Assembly: GCA_950097015.1 (NCBI GenBank)
Contig: CATNEN010000007.1
Coordinates: forward strand, 7,622,001-7,686,000
DNA length: 64,000 bases
Direction of reading: 5' to 3'
Source: Macrostomum hystrix
Lineage: Eukaryota > Platyhelminthes > Macrostomidae
Part shown: positions 1 through 10,808 of the stretch, in pieces
Layout of the letters: every line of letters begins with the position of its first letter
How positions within the stretch are numbered: the stretch's first letter is position 1
Position numbers and translations under genes: made by a program
The notes under the pieces: generated by a model
Databases searched by the model: none
The model's input: only the letters and a program-made list of their open reading frames with translations
Told to the model about the DNA's origin: nothing

Positions 1-105
1 TCTCCAGCTCCAGGTGGAAATTCCTGCCGCAGGTGAACGAGAAAAACAATTTGAAATTAAACCAAGTGGGGCAAGGGTTTCGCTATGGCACTGTAATTTG
101 TGCTA

Positions 106-1567
106 GAGGGAGAAAAGAGGGAGGGGGAGCAGGCGAAAGAGCGAGAGCGAGAGGGAGAGGGAGAGGTAGAGCGAGAGGGAGAGGGAGAGCGAGAGGGAGA
201 GGAAGAGCGAGAGCGAAGGGAGAGGGAGAGAGAGAGCGAGAGGGAGAGGAAGAGCGAGAGCGAGAGGGAGAGGGAGAGGGAGAGGGAGAGGGAGAGGGAG
301 AGGGAGAGGGAGAGGAGAGGGAGAGTGAGAGGGAGAGGAGAGGGAGAGGGAGAGGGAGAGGAGAGGAGAGGAGAGGGAGAGGGAGAGGAAGAACGAGAGC
401 GAGAGGGAGAGGGAGAGGGAGAGGGAGAGCGAGAGCGAGAGGGAGAGGGAGTGGGAGAGGGAGAGGAGAGGAGAGGGAGAGGAGAGGAGAGGGAGAGGGA
501 GAGGGAGAGGGAGAGGGAGAGGGAGAGGGAGAGCGAGAGCGAGAGGAAGAGGGAGAGGGAGAGGAGAGCGAGAGCGAGAGGGAGAGGGAGAGGGAGAGGG
601 AGAGGAGAGGAGAGGAGAGGAGAGGGAGAGGAGAGGAGAGGGAGAGGGAGAGGAAGAACGAGAGCGAGAGGGAGAGGGAGAGGGAGAGCGAGAGCGAGAG
701 GGAGAGGGAGTGGGAGAGGGAGAGGAGAGGAGAGGGAGAGGGAGAGGGGGAGGAGAGGAGAGGAGAGGAGAGGGAGAGGGAGAGGAAGAGCGAGAGCGAG
801 AGGGAGAGGGAGAGGGAGAGGGAGAGGGAGAGGGAGAGGGAGAGCGAGAGGGAGAGGGAGAGGAAGAGCGAGAGCGAGAGGGAGAGGGAGAGGGAGAGGG
901 AGAGCGAGAGCGAGAGGAAGAGGGAGAGGGAGAGGAGAGCGAGAGCGAGAGGGAGAGGGAGAGGGAGAGGGAGAGGAGAGGAGAGGAGAGGAGAGGGAGA
1001 GGAGAGGGAGAGGGAGAGGGAGAGGGAGAGGGAGAGGGAGAGGGAGAGGGAGAGCGAGAGCGAGAGGAAGAGGGAGAGGGAGAGGAGAGCGAGAGCGAGA
1101 GGGAGAGGGAGAGGAGAGCGAGAGCGAGAGGGAGAGGGAGAGGGAGAGGGAGAGGAGAGGGAGAGTGAGAGGGAGAGGAGAGGGAGAAGGAGAGGGAGAG
1201 GAGAGGAGAGGAGAGGGAGAGGGAGAGGAAGAACGAGAGCGAGAGGGAGAGGGAGAGGGAGAGGGAGAGCGAGAGCGAGAGGGAGAGGGAGTGGGAGAGG
1301 GAGAGGAGAGGGAGAGGGAGAGGGGGAGGAGAGGAGAGGAGAGGAGAGGGAGAGGGAGAGGAAGAGCGAGAGGGAGAGGGAGAGGGAGAGGGAGAGCGAG
1401 AGCGAGAGGAAGAGGGAGAGGGAGAGGAGAGCGAGAGCGAGAGCGAGAGGGAGAGGGAGAGGGAGAGGAGAGGAGAGGGAGAGGGAGAGGAAGAGCGAGA
1501 GCGAGAGGGAGAGGGAGAGGAAGAGCGAGAGCGAGAGGGAGAGGGAGAGGGAGAGGAGAGGGAGAGA
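106..1567. repeat. GA-rich polypurine microsatellite (about 1.46 kb)
   Basis: An almost uninterrupted purine run built from GGGAGA, GGAGA and GCGAGA units; C occurs almost only in GCGAGA blocks and T is very rare. Blocks of several hundred bases recur (for example near 370-460, 640-720 and 1210-1310), which indicates unequal exchange or slippage. The array contains no stop codons in several frames on both strands, so long reading frames appear in Glu/Arg/Gly or Ser/Pro/Leu composition; these are artefacts of the repeat and not genes. It is a candidate for triplex (H-DNA) formation. Confidence 0.97.
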
Positions 1568-1570
1568 CCA

Positions 1571-2330
1571 TCTGGAGCTTCTGTCCCTTGTCTCTCCCGC
1601 ACTCAGCAAGGCACGGCTCAGGTTCATCACTGAAGTCAGGGCATTCACGGTTTTCCCGACGTCTCTCGTCCTTTCCACTTATCGCCGATATGGTGGACGT
1701 CTATCACCGCGGAAGAAATTTGGTGAGGCATCACATCAAATAGTTGGTTTATAGTTTGCATTGGCATTTTCTGCTTGCCAGAAATCGGAGAAATCGAAAC
1801 CTAGGTTGAATTTGCTAGCGGCCTTATGTGGCGGAAAATGTTATTGAATTTAGCAATTCGGCTATTGCTAGAATAATAGACAAAAATGGAACTAGATCGT
1901 CAAAATGAATTGAGTAGATTTATGGGACAGACCGGATGCAGGCGGGGCGGCGATGTCTTGTTTTGAAAGGCTCACGCATTCATTTGCCTGATTGCTCAAT
2001 CGCCACTAACTTGGAATGTGACCCCTAGTGAATGACGGGAGAAACGATTTAACCAAAAAATACTGCTCACTTCCGCTGAGCAGTCGTCAAAAAAACTGGA
2101 GGAGACCTCGGCGAAGTTAAAGGCAGGCGAAAAAATTTTTAGCTTGATAAAATTATTTTTTTCAGGCCGTTCAATCCGAGTGGTGTGAGTTTCAGCTCAT
2201 ACTTAGAATCCGGGCCGGGGCTGGCAATGCGAGATAAAGGAGAGGGATGTGACACTGATTGGATTCGCAATCTGTTTACATCCTTTGTGAGGGGAGAAGC
2301 TTGGCAGGACAGGACTGCAAAAGGGACAAG
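1571..2330. other. Non-repetitive DNA between two arrays, no gene seen
   Basis: This stretch joins the polypurine array to the next minisatellite. No reading frame here shows a recognisable domain, and no pair of splice sites joins into a convincing exon. Confidence 0.5.
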
Positions 2331-2337
2331 ATTGACA

Positions 2338-4063
2338 AGCAGGGACAAGACAGAAACGAGAAGGATGGACAAGACAGAATCGAGAAGGATGGACAAGACA
2401 GATTCGAGAAGGATGGACAAGACAGATTCGAGAAGGATGGACAAGACAGATTCGAGAAGGATGGACAAGACAGAATCGAGAAGGATGGACAAGACAGAAT
2501 CGAGGAGGGACAAGACAGAATCGAGAAGGGACAAGACAGAATCGAGAAGGATGGACAAGACAGATTCGAGAAGGATGGACAAGACAGATTCGAGAAGGAT
2601 GGACAAGACAGATTCGAGAAGGATGGACAAGACAGATTCGAGAAGGATGGACAAGACAGAATCGAGAAGGATGGACAAGACAGAATCGAGGAGGGACAAG
2701 ACAGAATCGAGAAGGGACAAGACAGAATCGAGAAGGATGGACAAGACAGATTCGAGAAGGATGGACAAGACAGATTCGAGAAGGATGGACAAGACAGATT
2801 CGAGAAGGATGGACAAGACAGATTCGAGAAGGATGGACAAGACAGATTCGAGAAGGATGGACAAGACAGATTCGAGAAGGATGGACAAGACAGATTCGAG
2901 AAGGATGGACAAGACAGATTCGAGAAGGATGGACAAGACAGAATCGAGAAGGATGGACAAGACAGAATCGAGGAGGGACAAGACAGAATCGAGAAGGGAC
3001 AAGACAGAATCGAGAAGGGACAAGACAGAATCGAGAAGGGACAAGACAGAATCGAGAAGGGACAAGACAGATTCGAGAAGGATGGACAAGACAGATTCGA
3101 GAAGGATGGACAAGACAGATTCGAGAAGGATGGACAAGACAGATTCGAGAAGGATGGACAAGACAGATTCGAGAAGGATGGACAAGACAGAATCGAGAAG
3201 GATGGACAAGACAGAATCGAGGAGGGACAAGACAGAATCGAGAAGGGACAAGACAGAATCGAGAAGGGACAAGACAGAATCGAGAAGGGACAAGACAGAA
3301 TCGAGAAGGGACAAGACAGAATCGAGAAGGGACAAGACAGAATCGAGAAGGGACAAGACAGAATCGAGAAGGGACAAGACAGAATCGAGAAGGGACAAGA
3401 CAGAATCGGAAAGGGACAAGACAGAATCGAGAAGGGACAAGACAGAATCGAGAAGGGACAAGACAGAATCGAGAAGGGACAAGACAGAATCGAGAAGGGA
3501 CAAGACAGAATCGAGAAGGGACAAGACAGAATCGAGAAGGGACAAGACAGAATCGAGAAGGGACAAGACAGAATCGAGAAGGGACAAGACAGAATCGAGA
3601 AGGGACAAGACAGAATCGAGAAGGGACAAGACAGAATCGAGAAGGGACAAGACAGAATTGAGAAGGGACAAGACAGAATCGAGAAGGGACAAGACAGAAT
3701 CGGAAAGGGACAAGACAGAATCGAGAAGGGACAAGACAGAATCGAGAAGGGACAAGACAGAATCGAGAAGGGACAAGACAGAATCGAGAAGGGACAAGAC
3801 AGAATCGAGAAGGGACAAGACAGAATCGAGAAGGGACAAGACAGAATCGAGAAGGGACAAGACAGAATCGAGAAGGGACAAGACAGAATCGAGAAGGGAC
3901 AAGACAGAATCGAGAAGGGACAAGACAGAATCGAGAAGGGACAAGACAGAATCGAGAAGGGACAAGACAGAATCGAGAAGGGACAAGACAGAATCGAGAA
4001 GGGACAAGACAGAATCGAGAAGGGACAAGACAGAATCGAGAAGGGACAAGACAGAATCGAGGA
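2338..4063. repeat. 21/24-bp minisatellite with higher-order blocks
   Basis: Units of 21 bp (ACAAGACAGAATCGAGAAGG plus G) and 24 bp (the same with an extra GAT) alternate in blocks. Within the 24-bp units, AATCG and ATTCG variants are also grouped: runs of ATTCG units, then two AATCG units, a unit with GAGGGAC, then runs of 21-bp units. This pattern repeats about four times before a long uniform run of 21-bp units from about 3220 onward. Because both unit lengths are multiples of three and contain no stops, four overlapping reading frames of about 600-700 codons appear on both strands; this is not evidence of coding. Confidence 0.96.
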
Positions 4064-4079
4064 GTTGGGACTCAATCTC

Positions 4080-4640
4080 ATTGCAGAGAAATGATCTCAG
4101 ATGGCATGCAGGGGGAAGGCTTTGAACAGGCCAAACCCACGGTTGTGCAAGAGTTGCCCAGGTCCTCAGGTAAGTGACAAATCGTGTTCCAAGTCTGCCT
4201 CTAGCGGAAGACGGATCGGTTGGGCGGGTAATGGCAAATTTTCTGCTGAATTTTTCAGGTCGATAAAAGAAAGATTCTGACGGAGTTGAACCGGCAAAAA
4301 GTCCAGTTAGAAATTGGCAAATCACTTTCGATCATTTCTGATTGAATTTTTAGTCCAGAATTACCGACATTTTTTAATTAACGCTCTGTTGGGAAAAAAG
4401 GAGAATTGGTCAGGGTTGGGAGAGTTTCCACCTCAGTGAACTTCAACTCGAGTGGCGTTCTGGTTTAACATGCTTGTGGAAATAATTTAGTTTTGTTAGT
4501 CAATGCGAATTTGTTAGTGAGGCCAAGAGCCAGCTGATAGAAAAAACTATAGAATCTGCATCTATGAGGGCCTTGGATACAGGTTGTGGAATAGTGTAGC
4601 AAGGATGACGCATTCTGCAGGCGGGCAGGCGGGCAGGCGG
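4080..4640. other. Spacer without a recognisable gene
   Basis: There is a strong plus-strand donor-like CAG/GTAAGT near 4168-4174 but no coding segment in front of it that can be recognised. The direct repeat GCGGGCAG occurs three times near 4620-4640. Nothing else is seen. Confidence 0.4.
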
Positions 4641-4654
4641 TGTGGTGCACTTAC

Positions 4655-4759
4655 ATAATAGGACATGGAAGCCGGCAGCTGGCGTTTCGGCCTGTCGTTG
4701 CCGCTGCTTGACCTCTTTGGCACCTTTCCGTAGGCCAGCATGGACCTTGAGAAGTTCAT
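4655..4759 (-). CDS. Possible first coding exon of an unidentified basic protein
   Basis: An ATG at 4759 opens 35 codons rich in Lys/Arg/Ser (MNFSRSMLAYGKVPKRSSSG at the start) that end precisely at a strong donor, TAT/GTAAGTGC, at 4654. Three inverted CCAAT boxes lie 85-210 bp upstream, as expected for a promoter of a minus-strand gene. No downstream exon could be found between here and the start of the window, which is mostly satellite, so the gene would have to continue past the edge. The family is not recognised. It could equally be a chance open frame. Confidence 0.3.
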
Positions 4760-4797
4760 TCGCTAAGCCGCTAGCTGCACTGGCAGGCTGGCTTAGC

Positions 4798-4965
4798 GGG
4801 TCTCGCGGAGTTGGAGCAAGGTGTGGGGCAGTGGAAGCCTCGCCTGATTGGCTGAGCGCCTCAGTAGGTCTCGTGAAGTTTGATGGCACGAGGTGGGGGG
4901 AGGGTCTCGCGGAGTGAGGTGGGGCACAGGAGGCTTCTCTGATTGGCTGGGGTGGACCAGTGGCC
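4798..4965 (-). promoter_or_regulatory. Duplicated segment with three CCAAT boxes
   Basis: Two imperfect copies of a segment of roughly 100 bp (GGGTCTCGCGGAGT ... CTGATTGGCTG) lie head to tail, ending near 4854 and 4949. Each carries ATTGG, i.e. CCAAT on the minus strand, and a third CCAAT-like site (GGCCAATTA) follows near 4962. Clustered CCAAT boxes are typical of TATA-less metazoan promoters that bind NF-Y. They lie just upstream of the candidate first exon at 4655-4759. The function is inferred. Confidence 0.35.
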
Positions 4966-5096
4966 AATTAAGACAAATATGACCAGTGGATTAAGGGTAG
5001 GTGTAAGACCCTTAAGGCAGTCAATGAGAGTACGAGAGACTCCAGACACGCAGTGTTAGCAGATTAAAATAGAACTCTGAACATCCGCCCCTAAAT

Positions 5097-5303
5097 CTAG
5101 CAGCTGCGAGGACTCGCCTGGTATGGCGCGCTGGTGACCACCCGTCGTAGTTGGATGAAGGTGCTGGGCGCGTTCATGCTGTTGTCCCAGGCTTCAAAGC
5201 CGTTTTCAATGACAGACTTTTGCAATTGGAACAGCTTGGCCTTCTGTGTTGGCCGCGTGGAGAGGGGCAGCAGACGGATCAGATTGTGTGCGCGGAAGTG
5301 AAA
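5097..5303 (-). CDS. Probable last coding exon of an unidentified protein
   Basis: After a usable acceptor (TTCTCGGTTGCAG/TTTCAC) a 68-codon frame runs to a TAG stop. Its composition is protein-like and mixed: it starts FHFRAHNLIRLLPLS, has QKAKLFQLQKSVIENGFEAW in the middle and ends PYQASPRSC. Codon third positions are GC-rich, like the confirmed genes of this window. No family was recognised and the preceding exon was not identified; the candidate exon near 8.2 kb on the same strand might belong to it. Confidence is moderate that it is coding and low for anything more. Confidence 0.42.
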   Translation of the reverse strand, partial: FHFRAHNLIRLLPLSTRPTQKAKLFQLQKSVIENGFEAWDNSMNAPSTFIQLRRVVTSAPYQASPRSC

Positions 5304-5309
5304 CTGCAA

Positions 5310-6470
5310 CCGAGAAGCAAAGTATGAATCCGGACACATAAGCCTGGATGCCGATTGCAATCGGATGGGGGTCTGAATGGTGGGCCAGGGGGGCCAGACA
5401 CAGCCAGCCAATTGGAGGCGGGGCAGCAGGGTATGGGCCGGCAACTCTTGTCCTGCATCCGGAGCCCGGCCACCATGCTGGAAGGGCGGAGGCGAGAGAC
5501 AGAGAGATGTCGGCAGTCATGTGCTGGGTCGCTGGTCACTGAGGCGGCAACAGATTTGGACGGCCGATTGCCCCGATCTCAGCGGCTCTTCGGCTGGGCG
5601 TGCTGGAGGAGGGGGGAAGCAATTAGCAAGTAATCCCAGCATAAACTGATCGATTTATTTATGGCTCCGAGCTGGGCATGGCAACCAGGGCGAGTTTGAG
5701 CAGAGAAAGAATGGGGGGAAAAGATGCAGAGCTGTGAATGAGCGTGAAAGAGAGAAAGATGCAGAAAAAAGACGATTAAGTTTAACGTGAAAATGTCACT
5801 TTGACTCCGAGTTATGGGCGGTGAATATTACAGAATAGATATTTCGTGAACGATGAAGAGCGCCATTTGATGGGAGCTTCTCAGTTTGAGCATTCCGCCA
5901 TGGTCGAGTGTCAATTATTCTCAGAAATTCTCTTCCCGGAGCAGATTTCGCAGCCAAAAATTGGCAGGGATTCTCGGGATTGCCGGGGAATGCGTCCGGC
6001 ACAGATGAAAGAGAAACAGAGAGCTCACTCGACTCATCCTTCAGCCTCGAGCATTTTCATGAAAGACTCAAGCTCTCCTGGACACAGCCTCCCTGCCTTG
6101 CCTTGCATCTGGAATCCCCACAAGAGCTGACGAAAATGGGCCCCGACTTTGGCGTGCGACTTTTAGCCTTTGATGGCATTGACGATGGCGGACACAGCCG
6201 CGACTGTGTGAGCTTCCGTCAGGGAGCTGGGGCATAGCGGAGAGTGCAGTCTGGGGCAGCTCTGCCCATGAATGGGTCGGCTTGTTTGCCCTTTTTCACT
6301 GCGAAGAAATGTTTTATTCTCAACTATCTCTCGTGCACTCGTTTGCTTGTTCATCGAAATATCAAGAATAGAAAAAATGAAGCAAGTTTTCGGAAGAGGA
6401 GGGAGTGCTAGCAGGGAGTGCCCTTTAAAGTGGGCAGTCAATAGATTAAGAGAACGGGGTAATCAACATG
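5310..6470. other. Gene-poor stretch
   Basis: Several short frames of 60-115 codons overlap one another on both strands, but none has a recognisable domain or a coherent pair of splice sites. Nothing is called here. Confidence 0.4.
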
Positions 6471-6478
6471 GAGTTGCA

Positions 6479-6778
6479 AACGACGGGTAATCAACAGGTA
6501 CATGTAAATAACAGGTAATCAACAGGTACATTCAGACAACAGGTAATCAACAGGTACATTTAGACAACAGGTAATCAACAGGGACATGTAAACAACAGGT
6601 AATCAACAGGGACATGTAAACAACAGGTAATCAACAGGGACATGTAGACAACAGGTAATCAACAGGGACATGTAGACAACAGGTAATCAACGGGGACATG
6701 TAAACAACAGGTAATCAACAGGGACATGTAAACAACAGGTAATCAACAGGGACATGTAGACAACAGGTAATCAACAGG
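6479..6778. repeat. 28-bp minisatellite
   Basis: About ten copies of a 28-bp unit containing CAACAGGTAATCAACAGG followed by GACATGTA(A/G)A. The first copies have ACATTTAGA or ACATTCAGA in the variable part, and later ones are more uniform. The array contains TAA stops in every unit and is non-coding. Confidence 0.95.
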
Positions 6779-6789
6779 CAATTTCGAGA

Positions 6790-7310
6790 GCTTTTGTCAG
6801 CCAATAATAAATTCTCCCATAGCAACCAGATGTAACATTCTCTTAATCTCTATCTTCCTCGCCTCGAAGGTCAACCCCAGAATTCGCCCCATAAGTCGCA
6901 GTCAATCACCGGAGCCGATGATGCCAATCTGCAGCGGCACTGAAGGACACCTGGACTGAGGAGACACATCCAGAACAGCTGCCAACAGCTTATTTGGCTT
7001 CTTGTGGACAAAGTTACTTACAATCGCTTGTCTCTTATTGCATGTGTATATTTACTCGAGCATGACAATAGTACCATAGAATGACTGTCTATAGTGGCAA
7101 TATTGAATCATCAAAGAAGGTCTCCTAGAGACGGCTAATTCAGGAAGCCTAAAGCTTTGATTGGGAATCAACTTGGCGGGAAGGAAGCTGGGATAATCTA
7201 TTGTGGCTAAGTCTCTCAACTAGCAGTTTGGGCCCGGACAATGAGATTTTTAACTGAATAGAAAAGTATTCTGGGACCTTTTAGTTGATTAATGGCCTAT
7301 AGTACAGTTC
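6790..7310. other. Spacer, nothing recognised
   Basis: AT-rich single-copy-looking DNA between the 28-bp array and the dispersed repeat that starts near 7.4 kb. No RNA gene, repeat or credible exon was seen. Confidence 0.4.
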
Positions 7311-7419
7311 AATGGCCAAGGTATAGAAAAAAGTGGTTGTGTTGACCACATTATTGACGGGCAGCATGTAAAGAACTCAGGTTACAGTATTTTAAATATT
7401 TTCAAATTACTCAACCAAT

Positions 7420-7774
7420 CTCAATTGAAATCTGGTCACAATATTCAATTCAATATTTGACTCGATTCAATTCTGCTCACAATATTTCATCATCGAACCA
7501 TGTCGGCTTTTACTGGATATATTGTTAATTGTTTGATTATTGAAACAATAGGGATTCGCCATGGAGTTTTATGCAGAGCGATATTACCTGTCCTTGTCAC
7601 AAGGGTCTTAGACAAGAATCGTTGAATATCTCGACGATGTTGACGTCGGACTGCTTTGAAAGTTAGTTCGTCTTAAAGGGCGGAAAATTTAGATACATTT
7701 GGTGGACGTTCACGAAAATCGGTCATTTTAGTTTGGGAGCTGTCGTGAAGTTGGCAGTGGGTATTTGAAATATC
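7420..7774. mobile_element. Dispersed repeat, copy 1 of the CACGGGGT-terminal family
   Basis: This segment aligns by eye with 54.92-55.61 kb over its whole length once a SINE is removed from the latter. Shared blocks include TGCTCAC..ATTTCATCAT near 7474, GAATATCTCGA near 7624, TTGACGTCGGAC near 7640 and GGAGCTGTCGTGAAG near 7736. The right end, GGCAGTGGGTATTTGAAAT, is the complement of the terminal inverted repeat of the small element at 42951-43153, although the final CCCCGTG is lost here. It is therefore a degraded copy of a DNA-transposon-like family. No transposase frame is visible, so it is probably non-autonomous. Confidence 0.65.
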
Positions 7775-7786
7775 GTCGTATTTCTA

Positions 7787-7940
7787 CTGTCTCATCTAAT
7801 CCTATCACGTGTCTCGTCTCCCCTGTCTCATCTCAACCTGTCTCATCTTTCACTGTCTCAGATGAGACAGGTCTCATCTCTCCTGTCTCATCTCACCCTG
7901 CCCGATCTCTTCCGTTTCATCTTTCCTCTGTCTCATCTCA
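7787..7940. repeat. Short CTGTCTCATCT array, inverted relative to the 19-kb array
   Basis: Repeated CTGTCTCATCT motifs with irregular spacing. Read on the other strand they are AGATGAGACAG, the same core as the large array at 19128-19996. Near 7853-7872 two halves meet head to head (CTGTCTCAGATGAGACAG), giving a near-perfect palindrome of 18 bases. Confidence 0.85.
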
Positions 7941-8109
7941 CGCTAAAGCTTGGGTCAACTCGGCTTTCTGTTCGGCCAGTCCAATCCAATGTGGTATTTA
8001 GCAGATTCTCTGTGTGACCCGCATTGTATTCAACGATTGCAGCATGAATTACGGTAGTAATATGGCCCTATGAAGAGCGCAGACCGTATAGTGTGCCAGA
8101 TTGCGCGCA

Positions 8110-8297
8110 CAGCGATCGATTTTAATCGTGAAGGATTAGGAGGAGGCAGATAGCGCAGCAGGCCTTCAGAATCGTTGGCCCGCTCTGCATGGCTGTCGTA
8201 GTTGACATTTGCGAGCACCTCGCGCACCGGGGAACGGCGGGCCGCGGCCGCAAGCGCCGAGTAGGCGGGCGTGAGTGACTGTCGCAATTGCATGCGA
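8110..8297 (-). CDS. Possible internal exon of an unidentified protein
   Basis: A pyrimidine-rich acceptor (CATCCCTGGCCTCCAG) is followed by an open frame with Met at 8293 and a protein-like composition: MQLRQSLTPAYSALAAAARR, then SPVREVLANVNYDSHAERAN and LLRYLPPPNPS. The third-position GC preference resembles that of the confirmed genes. The end is uncertain because no strong donor follows, so the lower boundary is approximate. No family is recognised. It lies upstream of the candidate terminal exon at 5.1-5.3 kb on the same strand, but the link is a guess. Confidence 0.28.
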
Positions 8298-8399
8298 CTG
8301 GAGGCCAGGGATGAAGGGAAGAAGACCCTCACGGAGATCTGTTCCCCCCTGATCTGATTCATTTCTCGGTGCTGGTCTGTATTAAAAGGGCGAAATCGT

Positions 8400-10130
8400 C
8401 GCGCACCTAGTCTTCGAAGAACAGGCCGCAGAGCTACCTGTGGGCGGCCATGCCATTACCGGCCATTGCTGTTCCAAGCACGATTCCCAGTTGGAAAGTG
8501 GCTGAATTCAATTTCGAATTGTGTCATTTTAGTAACAGTAATAAAAAGTGCACTCTTCGTTCCGCAGCACCGGAGATCGGCATCGCGTCGCCGTATCAAG
8601 TTCAGGTCCAGGCAATGAATTGGCCAATCTCTTTCACTTTCAGCTGCTGTCAATCAAACTCGGCTAGGAGGAGGAGGGGTAGAGAAAGCTTACAAGTAGA
8701 ACAAGAGAAAGAACTATTTGCCAGTCTTTTCCTCATAAAGAGGCGACAATTGGGACATGGCTGAAATGAAATTGGACAGGACAGAATTCATTAACTTTAC
8801 AGTCCTCTCCGAACTGACGGAATACTGAGCCACACAGGTTCGGCCATAGACAGCCAGCTTTCTAGGACAGGGCAGGCAGGGGTGCATTCGGCCTGACCTT
8901 CAGTGCTTCATTGGTCCACTTACCTGGCGGACACACTTGCCCATCGCCTTGGCTGCGGCCCGGCAACAATCCCCGCCAAGCCGAATAGGAATTTCCGCTT
9001 GACTTATCAACTCCACCTTCATCTCTCACCTATGCCGAATACAAGCCGAGGGAGCTTGTGACAGCACAAAGCAGCAGCAGTAGCAGCAGCCCCACTTCTT
9101 GTCAGTGAAATCGCACACAGTCGGTGCAACAAGGCCAGCCATCCAGCAGCCGCCCAAGCATGCTGCATCAGGTCCGGCACCCTCCCAGCCTCTCTAATCC
9201 TCCAGCGATTCTGGCGAACTTGCCCGCGCTTTTCTTTAATTAGCCCCCGTGGAGCAATGAACTTGACCTCCCTAGCCGCCTTTGCTTTCGTCACAAACAG
9301 CCAAGCATTGGTGCGCCCGGTGTGCAATTTATTTGTTGTTTTTTTATTTTTCTATGCTCTAACGCGAATTTTTAACTGGGCGCCTTAACAGCCTACTGAG
9401 AGTAGAAATAAACGCGCGCGTTGTTTTTGTTAAAAAAAATTAACTAACTTTTTGAACGAAAAACTAAACAATGATCAAGAAGGTGTTGAAGGCAATCATG
9501 TCAAACTTTTGTGTTCAGTCAGATATCAGAAAACACATTGCTAACAATAATAAATGATAGTCTGTCTCTACATGTGCACAATTACTTTTTTATGTATACT
9601 ATAAACAAAACTTGCTAAATTCACAGGCTAGCAAGAACTGATATTAAAAATTCAAAAATAATAAAATATAAGATGATAAATTACTATTGGTATTACTAAC
9701 TCGCAATCTAAGTATACTTAACTTTATCGGCAAAATGGTTTTAGAATCCCCGATTGCCAGAAATTTCTCCAGGCAGAATTCGTGCGGTTCAATTCTCACA
9801 AATTCGCTATCAAAGGCAAGAAAGGTGAACTGGAGGAATTTCAGGAAATTTATACGCATATAAGATATATAATAATTACTTATAAGCCACTAATATCTAA
9901 TAGACACGCGCTACAGTGCATTGTAAAAGTCTATCCATAATTAATATAGCATCAACCAATACGGTACAAGCGAGCATTAGTAAAGAGTTTTCTAAATCGA
10001 AAAGACCTACGAAATATTACTAAAGATAAACAAACTAATTTAACTTCTTTTTTGGGATTTGCATATATGGCAGCATTTGCCGAGTGTCTGATCTATGGTA
10101 GACAAAAGAGAAATAACATGTTAATTTCAG
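8400..10130. other. Gene-poor stretch
   Basis: The first 900 bases are of mixed composition, the rest very AT-rich. Short frames exist on both strands without recognisable domains. No RNA gene or array was seen. Confidence 0.4.
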
Positions 10131-10142
10131 CATACTCTGTCA

Positions 10143-10396
10143 ATGCTTCAGGGCCTCAACTAATAATTTTATCCTGATGCTTCAGGGCCTCAGAATATAA
10201 TTTTAGCCTGATGCTTCAGGGCCTCAGAATTTTTAGCCTGAAGCTTCAGGGCCTCAGATAATAATTTTAGCCTGATGCTTCAGGGCCTCAGAATATAATT
10301 TTAGCCTGAAGCTTCAGGGCCTCAAAAGAGAACTTTAGCCTGACACTTCAGGGCCTCAGAATATAACCCAAGCCTGAAGCTTCAGGACCTCAGAAG
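10143..10396. repeat. Irregular minisatellite around GCTTCAGGGCCTCA
   Basis: About eight copies of a unit of roughly 29-36 bp whose constant part is TGA(T/A)GCTTCAGGGCCTCA, with variable AT-rich spacers (ATATAATTTTAGCC and similar). The unit contains the short palindrome TGAAGCTTCA in several copies. The array lies about 400 bp downstream of the MPC1 stop. Confidence 0.93.
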
Positions 10397-10808
10397 CCAA
10401 CTGATTTCAGGTCGAAATTAGTCTGACGGCTCATTTCAAACATTCTCTTATTGAATTTATTCATTCTAAACAGCGGGCGTCGAAAACCGAAAGCGAACAC
10501 GAAGAAAAAGTTTTAATTGGGAAAACTAGTTGGACAATAAGAAGAAATCAAACATCAAAGTGTGCTCAAACTGTGCTCAAAAGATTATAGCTACGCCTTC
10601 GACAAAAATAAAGATAGAATGAAAAGAATTCCATAGTAAAAGGAACTTAGCTTAGAGCAACATGGTGACAAATTGAAGGCACGTTAGCTAATAGCTTGAA
10701 GAACAACTATGATTTACCTATTTAAACTGGTCCTATGCAAAGGAAAACTTTGATTAGTCCTTCAATGAGTCACCACGCAGTCAGACAGTGGCTGGGAGGG
10801 AGGCCCGC

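Noticed and set aside
33-1754. Several 500-570-codon frames on both strands, Glu/Arg/Gly or Ser/Pro/Leu rich
   Set aside because: They are open only because the GA microsatellite lacks stop codons; no domain and no coding bias.
2139-4325. Frames of 600-730 codons (DKTESRR and SVLSLLD repeats)
   Set aside because: Units of 21 and 24 bp are multiples of three without stops, so four overlapping frames stay open on both strands; none can be preferred.
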